From positions 1-64,000 of IMG/VR virus record IMGVR_UViG_3300034013_000676: a stretch of DNA of 64,000 bases; one strand, 5' to 3'. The stretch comes from a virus. A model generated the notes under the pieces. The model searched no databases, was not told where the DNA came from, and saw only the letters and a list, made by a program, of their open reading frames with translations. How positions within the stretch are numbered: the first letter of the stretch is position 1; each line of letters starts with the position of its first letter. Of this stretch, positions 60,258 through 64,000 are shown piece after piece. The translations under genes were made by a program, and so were the position numbers.

Positions 60258-60278
60258 GTTAGTACTATATTATTATCA
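60258..60278 (+). promoter_or_regulatory. TACTAT motif before the Lys-rich protein gene
   Basis: TTAGTACTATATTATTATCAA (TACTAT 60262-60267), 47 bases before the ATG at 60309. Resembles TTTAGTATTATATTATCAT at 7088. Confidence 0.4.
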
Positions 60279-60308
60279 ATAATCTTTATTAATTAAATTT
60301 TTATCACA

Positions 60309-60899
60309 ATGGCAAAAGAATCCTACAAGAACAAGGAAGCGGCAGTAAAAGCCCAAGAAGCTCAAAAAGAAGTAGTAGTAACAGCTAAGGCTGCATTAAC
60401 ATCTTACCTCAAGAAAAACAAACTTGAGAGAGATAAGGACTACTCAAAAGACAAAAAGCATGGTAAGGCGTTAAAAACGTTAAACCTTGAAATCGAGAAG
60501 GCTAATGAGAAATTAGTTGAAATCAATAAAATTACCGATTCATTCAAAGCTGAGAAAGCCGGTAAAGGTTCAAAAGACAAGGCAGCAGCAAAAGACTCTT
60601 CATCTAAAGGGGCTAAAACTACTCACACATATCCTGAAGGCTTAACTTCAGCTGAGAAGAAAAAATGGAGAGTAGCCGCAAGAAAAGGTGTTACAGACGC
60701 TAAAGAACTTTTGAAAGCTGCTAAGGCTGACAAGGTTGAAAAGGTTAAAAAAGAGAAGGCTCCTAAGGAAGAGGTTAAATCTGAAAAAGTTAAGGATACG
60801 AAAAAATCCAAAACTAAAGAAACCCCTAAGGAAGAGAAATCTTCTAAGAAAGACAAAAAAGCCAAAGCTAAGAAAGGTAAAAGCTCCAAAAACGACTAA
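60309..60899 (+). CDS. Lys-rich histone-H1-like protein
   Basis: 196 residues, over a quarter Lys, with Ala and Ser. The N-terminal 90 residues are a Lys/Glu-rich helix; a middle motif YPEGLTSAEKKKWRVAARKG could be a small globular knot; the rest (from about 140) consists of Lys/Pro/Ser/Glu repeats like a linker-histone tail, ending KKGKSSKND. It may bind DNA non-specifically, possibly for genome compaction or packaging. A terminator follows. Confidence 0.6.
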   Translation: MAKESYKNKEAAVKAQEAQKEVVVTAKAALTSYLKKNKLERDKDYSKDKKHGKALKTLNLEIEKANEKLVEINKITDSFKAEKAGKGSKDKAAAKDSSSKGAKTTHTYPEGLTSAEKKKWRVAARKGVTDAKELLKAAKADKVEKVKKEKAPKEEVKSEKVKDTKKSKTKETPKEEKSSKKDKKAKAKKGKSSKND

Positions 60900-60930
60900 G
60901 GCTCCTTTCGATTTTCTAACAACCACCAGA

Positions 60931-60956
60931 AGCCTCTTCCCTAAAAAGTAGAGGCT
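60931..60956 (+). terminator. Terminator after the Lys-rich protein gene
   Basis: AGCCTCT (60931-60937) pairs with AGAGGCT (60950-60956), 7 bp, with a 12-base loop, followed by seven T. Confidence 0.85.
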
Positions 60957-60975
60957 TTTTTTAATTAAGCAAACC

Positions 60976-61260
60976 ATGAATGAGACCTGGTACACAACTG
61001 AAACTGATAATGGTTCAAAAGTAAGGATAAAAGAGTGGATAACACCTGGTACCGCTTGGACCCAAGGAACTAAGCATAGCATATTTTTCATAGAGCTTAG
61101 TAATAAAGACTTAGAGATACAAAAATCTTTACCTTTACCAAATTGGAGATGGGACTTTACTGGTAAGGGTCTAACCCTTGAAAAAGGAAAAATGGATTAT
61201 GGTGTTACTAAAATGCATTTTGACAACCTTAATATAAAAACTCCCTGGATAAGGGATTAA
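60976..61260 (+). CDS. Unknown 94-residue protein
   Basis: Beta-like, with several Trp (TWYTTE, EWITPGTAWTQ, PNWRWDFTG). Soluble; no motif. It is 10 bases upstream of the next gene. Confidence 0.45.
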   Translation: MNETWYTTETDNGSKVRIKEWITPGTAWTQGTKHSIFFIELSNKDLEIQKSLPLPNWRWDFTGKGLTLEKGKMDYGVTKMHFDNLNIKTPWIRD

Positions 61261-61270
61261 AAAACTGAAA

Positions 61271-62074
61271 ATGGAAATACAAAAAAATATAAGCATACAA
61301 CTATTCGATGAGGAAGGTAGAATACTTTCTGAACGATTAGTAAAGCAGGACCCTGAATTTGCAGTAGGTCCTAAAGATAAACATGAAGGTCCTTTGAGAT
61401 TACAGTTTACCTTACTAGAATCGGGTGATGTAGACAAAGCTATTACCTACCTTCAAAAGCTTAGTGGGGCATTACCATTAACATCACCTAACAAACCCAA
61501 AGGAAGAGTACCTGGTGCTAAGATAACTGCTGAAGATGTTAATAGGTATGAAGTCTTATTAAATGAGGCAATCACACTATATGGGGATAACCAAGATAAA
61601 CTAATCACCTTCTTAAGGGAAATGGGTTATCTATTCGTAACTGGTGAGTTCCTTAAATTGGTTATACCAGAAACCTATGAAATCAGGGAACGTTATCTTA
61701 AGGATTACCAATTCTTAGTTAAACGTATCAAAGAGGCTAAAGACCCAAGGAATGATAAGTTTGACCCAGTACTAATATTTGGTATCAAAATCATTGAAGA
61801 GAGAAGTCCTAGAATCCTTACTATTATGAACGGTGAAGTAAGTAAAAGGGTAGTTGACTTACCTACTGAAAAAGCTATGACAGTTAAATCAACCAACTTG
61901 TTAAAGTACCCAGCTTATATGACAGAAGAGGAAAGATACAAATTCGGTATAGAGCACAGAACCTTATTTAAAGACCCAACTAAGAAACCTACTAAGTTTT
62001 ACCTACGATGGTATAAAGATGTTAAAGTAGGTGATGAGCTTAAGTTTAATGTTAAGGCAAGGTTAACTGAGTAA
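61271..62074 (+). CDS. Unknown 267-residue protein
   Basis: Alpha/beta protein with a moderately basic character. FVTGEFLKLVIPETYEIRERY and PVLIFGIKIIEERSPRILTI (in parts) look like core strands. It has no recognisable nucleotide-binding or catalytic motif. The largest unassigned gene of the right arm. The next promoter starts 5 bases after its stop, so it ends a transcript. Confidence 0.5.
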   Translation: MEIQKNISIQLFDEEGRILSERLVKQDPEFAVGPKDKHEGPLRLQFTLLESGDVDKAITYLQKLSGALPLTSPNKPKGRVPGAKITAEDVNRYEVLLNEAITLYGDNQDKLITFLREMGYLFVTGEFLKLVIPETYEIRERYLKDYQFLVKRIKEAKDPRNDKFDPVLIFGIKIIEERSPRILTIMNGEVSKRVVDLPTEKAMTVKSTNLLKYPAYMTEEERYKFGIEHRTLFKDPTKKPTKFYLRWYKDVKVGDELKFNVKARLTE

Positions 62075-62079
62075 AACAA

Positions 62080-62103
62080 GTGTTTTAATAATTTGTATAT
62101 TTG
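62080..62103 (+). promoter_or_regulatory. Host-type promoter, GTGTT-N11-TATATTTG
   Basis: GTGTT 62080-62084, 11 bases, TATATTTG 62096-62103. The distance to ATG 62144 is 41 bases, like other copies, whereas ATG 62108 would lie at or before the transcription start. Confidence 0.82.
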
Positions 62104-62143
62104 AATAATGAAAAATTTATATAATCATAAAACACTTAACCCT

Positions 62144-62284
62144 ATGGGAAATCCTAAAATCGAACCTAAAATAGTAAAACTGGAAACTGTATCAAAAACC
62201 CTAAATGGTTGCATGGTGACAATGGGTATAATACTTTGTATAGGTTGCTTAGCAATCCTATTATCTATACTCTTTTCAAACTAA
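62144..62284 (+). CDS. 46-residue membrane protein
   Basis: An in-frame ATG at 62108 would give 58 residues, but it is only 5 bases after the TATATTTG box, at or upstream of the probable transcription start, so the start at 62144 is chosen. The protein has a charged N-terminus and a hydrophobic C-terminal helix (CMVTMGIILCIGCLAILLSILF). Its stop overlaps the next start (TAATG). First gene behind a host-type promoter; a small membrane protein made early could interfere with host processes (inference). Confidence 0.5.
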   Translation: MGNPKIEPKIVKLETVSKTLNGCMVTMGIILCIGCLAILLSILFSN

Positions 62285-62670
62285 TGGCACTAAAAAGAGT
62301 ATGGTTAATATTAAAGGTGGAAGGAACTGATAAGCTCCTTATCCTTAAAAGAAGTAAGAGCTCCAATAACCCCAAACAATGGGATTTTATAGGAGGCTCA
62401 TCCCAAGGTAAAATTAAACCGAGAAAACTTATCAGGAAAGAATCCCTTGAAGAAATCGGTTTTATCCCTAGGATGAGCCTCCTATCAACTTTCTATAAAA
62501 AGGGAAGTGTCTATCACTATTATATTGGGGTAATCAAGAAAACAGAGTTAATTAATATCCAATTGAATTATGAACATAGTAAATTTGATACGCTAGAATT
62601 ACATAAGCTACGTAAAAAAAGGAAACTCCATCACTCTGTTAAGTTTTATTTGTCAAATGTAAATAACTAA
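62284..62670 (+). CDS. Nudix-fold hydrolase-like protein with degenerate box
   Basis: 128 residues from ATG 62284, set by the TAATG overlap with the membrane protein; the 25 codons upstream are in another gene's frame. A Nudix fold is suggested by LLILKRSKSSNNPKQWDFIGG followed by GKIKPRKLIRKESLEEIGF. Compared with Gx5Ex7REUxEExGU, the first Glu is Ile and the Arg of RE is Lys, while the two Glu of EE and the final G-aliphatic are kept. It may be an inactive or unusual nucleotide-diphosphatase. Confidence 0.65.
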   Translation: MALKRVWLILKVEGTDKLLILKRSKSSNNPKQWDFIGGSSQGKIKPRKLIRKESLEEIGFIPRMSLLSTFYKKGSVYHYYIGVIKKTELINIQLNYEHSKFDTLELHKLRKKRKLHHSVKFYLSNVNN

Positions 62671-62674
62671 TCCT

Positions 62675-62932
62675 ATGGATGAATATGTAGTGTACAACCA
62701 CTCAAGTGGTAAATTCATTAGCACAAAGCCTAAAGTAGAAGGTAATCATACCTTTACTAAAAACTTAGAATCAGCTAAAAAGTTTGGAGGACATAAGGCC
62801 GCTATGGAATATATAAGAGCTGAAGGCCTAAGTGAAAGATGTTTAACATTTAGCCATGACTTCGCTAACTCAGTATCCTTCAGAAGATTAAACGAACCAA
62901 TCATTAACAAAAGAAAATATTATAATGGGTAA
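62675..62932 (+). CDS. Unknown 85-residue protein
   Basis: Starts MDEYVVYNHSSGKFISTKPK, then helical (AKKFGGHKAAMEYIRAEG). No motif. It overlaps the next gene by 8 bases. Confidence 0.5.
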   Translation: MDEYVVYNHSSGKFISTKPKVEGNHTFTKNLESAKKFGGHKAAMEYIRAEGLSERCLTFSHDFANSVSFRRLNEPIINKRKYYNG

Positions 62933-63365
62933 AAGAAACCAGAAAGCAATAGATAACTTAAAAGATAGTTACCTCAGTAAGGAAGAAAAGGCTCATCCTA
63001 AAACCAAAAGTGAAAGATTGAAACTAGGTTACAGCAGGGCCGAATGGAGAAAGGTAGAGAAGGCCCATAAGTTAATGGATGCTAAATTAGAGCAGTTAGT
63101 AACGGGGTTCATATTAGGCTTAAAAACACCGGAAGACCCGGAGATACCCAAGTCACAACATATTGATAATATGGTGGAAAAGTATGATAAGCTCTGGAGG
63201 TACTTTATAAAGGAACACATCCTAAATATTTATCCAAAAGCTGACCAACCTCCCGTTAGGAATAGGTTATTAACTATCTTCTCAAGTTACTCAGAAGAAA
63301 TGAAAAAACAGGCTAGGGAGAAGGCCTTAGCCAAGATTAAAAATGAAGGTTTAAACGAGGTATAA
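62925..63365 (+). CDS. Unknown 146-residue helical basic protein
   Basis: All-helical; Lys/Glu-rich start (KAIDNLKDSYLSKEEKAHPK) and end (EEMKKQAREKALAKIK). The gene follows an 8-base overlap and ends 4 bases before the next promoter element. No family is recognised. Confidence 0.5.
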   Translation: MGKRNQKAIDNLKDSYLSKEEKAHPKTKSERLKLGYSRAEWRKVEKAHKLMDAKLEQLVTGFILGLKTPEDPEIPKSQHIDNMVEKYDKLWRYFIKEHILNIYPKADQPPVRNRLLTIFSSYSEEMKKQAREKALAKIKNEGLNEV

Positions 63366-63368
63366 CTC

Positions 63369-63392
63369 GTGTTATTAAATTTATTATATTTG
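63369..63392 (+). promoter_or_regulatory. Host-type promoter, GTGTT-N11-TATATTTG
   Basis: GTGTT 63369-63373, 11 bases, TATATTTG 63385-63392, 26 bases before the ATG at 63418. Fifth exact copy. Confidence 0.82.
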
Positions 63393-63417
63393 TACTTTAA
63401 TTAAAAAATAATATTAT

Positions 63418-63819
63418 ATGATTGGGGATTTAAACCTAGATGAGTTCACAAATGAACAAAACCTTATTATCAGGCAACTTTGTCAAATACAATTAGAATC
63501 CTTAAAACGTATACAGGATAACAATGATTTATCTGGCGAAGATATCACGATGCTATTGATACAAGAGAATGTATCAAAGGAGGTATTCCTCGAAAATATA
63601 TTAGACAAGGTCGAAAGGTATGAGGATTTACATGATGATCCCGAAAATTTAAAAGTCCTTGGTACAGATGATTTATCCATGTTTAGGCACTTATTGACAA
63701 ACGTGGAAAATATCTATAACGAGGATTATCCTAAGGCGGTATCTAATTTATGGAATAGGTTATTCCTTATTGAGCACACACAGAATCTAGTAAACTATGG
63801 TTTACTATTAAATAATTAG
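63418..63819 (+). CDS. Unknown 133-residue acidic helical protein
   Basis: Net acidic and helical throughout (LDEFTNEQNLIIRQLCQ, VERYEDLHDDPENL). No motif. Single-gene transcript: promoter at 63369, terminator at 63845. Confidence 0.5.
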   Translation: MIGDLNLDEFTNEQNLIIRQLCQIQLESLKRIQDNNDLSGEDITMLLIQENVSKEVFLENILDKVERYEDLHDDPENLKVLGTDDLSMFRHLLTNVENIYNEDYPKAVSNLWNRLFLIEHTQNLVNYGLLLNN

Positions 63820-63844
63820 ATTAGGTAGATCTTTTTGACGGGTG

Positions 63845-63858
63845 GCCTCACACGAGGC
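63845..63858 (+). terminator. Short terminator
   Basis: GCCTC (63845-63849) pairs with GAGGC (63854-63858) around ACAC and is followed by ATTTTTT. Confidence 0.7.
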
Positions 63859-63890
63859 ATTTTTTAATAAAACATTAAACCTAAATAAAA

Positions 63891-64000
63891 ATGAAAAACT
63901 TGACATTGACATTAGCACTATTACTAAGTATTACAGCTTTCAGCCAGGAAGCTAAGAGGGTAGGTATCGGAACTAAAGAACCCCAGGCAACTCTCCATAT
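63891..64000 (+). CDS. Start of a secreted Bacteroidota-type repeat/fibre protein (3' end outside the window)
   Basis: ATG at 63891 opens a frame that runs off the end of the window (36 residues visible). Residues 1-19 are a Sec signal peptide (MKNLTLTLALLLSITAFSQ) and are followed by KRVGIGTKEPQATLHI, the GIGTxxPxATLHV motif that opens many Bacteroidota surface proteins and tail-fibre-like proteins with chaperone-of-endosialidase domains. A phage gene with a signal peptide here may encode an exported adhesin. Confidence 0.65.
   Translation, partial: MKNLTLTLALLLSITAFSQEAKRVGIGTKEPQATLH

Noticed and set aside
1-64000. CRISPR arrays, insertion sequences, integrase, toxin-antitoxin
   Set aside because: Looked for regularly spaced repeats, transposase DDE/HUH motifs and tyrosine/serine recombinase signatures; none seen.

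Overview
The window is almost entirely one genome segment of a large tailed phage with a contractile tail (myovirus) that infects a Bacteroidota host, most likely a flavobacterium. The morphology is read from a continuous head-to-baseplate gene order: TerL, portal, protease/scaffold, decoration protein, major capsid protein, neck proteins, tail sheath, tail tube, frameshifted chaperone, tape measure, hub, spike, gp25-like, baseplate J, gpI-like and fibres. The host is inferred from promoters with the Bacteroidota -7 box TAnnTTTG, start codons without obvious Shine-Dalgarno sequences, Sec signal peptides of Bacteroidota style, and a C-terminal partial gene carrying the GIGTxxPxATLHI motif common in that phylum. 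I see no integrase, partition gene, host gene, rRNA, tRNA or CRISPR array, so nothing argues for a prophage.

Layout. 1-510: the end of one gene and a small secreted protein. 511-2170: non-coding DNA with short repeats, followed by a very AT-rich island with three small genes closed by a 15-bp terminator. 2300-6765: a leftward operon with small unknown proteins, an orphan ligase-like domain, RNase HI, ThyX and dimeric dUTPase. 6766-7146: a divergent intergenic region with a large inverted repeat. 7147-35850: rightward virion and lysis genes (packaging, head, neck, tail, baseplate, fibres, endolysin, holin, more fibres). 35881-36513: an isolated leftward gene resembling a small sigma factor. 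36642-55762: rightward DNA replication, recombination and nucleotide genes: DnaB-like helicase, primase, UvsW-like helicase, two thymidylate-synthase-fold proteins, dCMP deaminase, DNA polymerase A, gp32-like SSB, RecA/UvsX, 5' exonuclease, dNMP-kinase-like P-loop protein, SbcD/SbcC, PD-(D/E)XK nuclease and a NusG-like protein. 55763-64000: small, mostly unrecognised genes, many behind their own promoter, including strongly acidic and strongly basic proteins and a Nudix-like protein.

How it fits together. dUTPase and dCMP deaminase both feed dUMP to ThyX. The two tandem TS-fold proteins both show Asp where dUMP-specific enzymes have Asn, which suggests that this phage may make a modified cytosine nucleotide. 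Transcription seems to be layered: a host-type promoter (GTGTT-N11-TATATTTG, five exact copies) lies before the small-gene modules, and a second motif (TACTAT, 24-47 nt before start codons) precedes the replication and several other operons. A sigma-like protein and a NusG paralog are candidate regulators of the switch. Tail assembly uses a -1 programmed frameshift (T_TTT_TTC) just before the tape measure gene. Coding is very dense, with many TAATG or ATGA stop/start overlaps.
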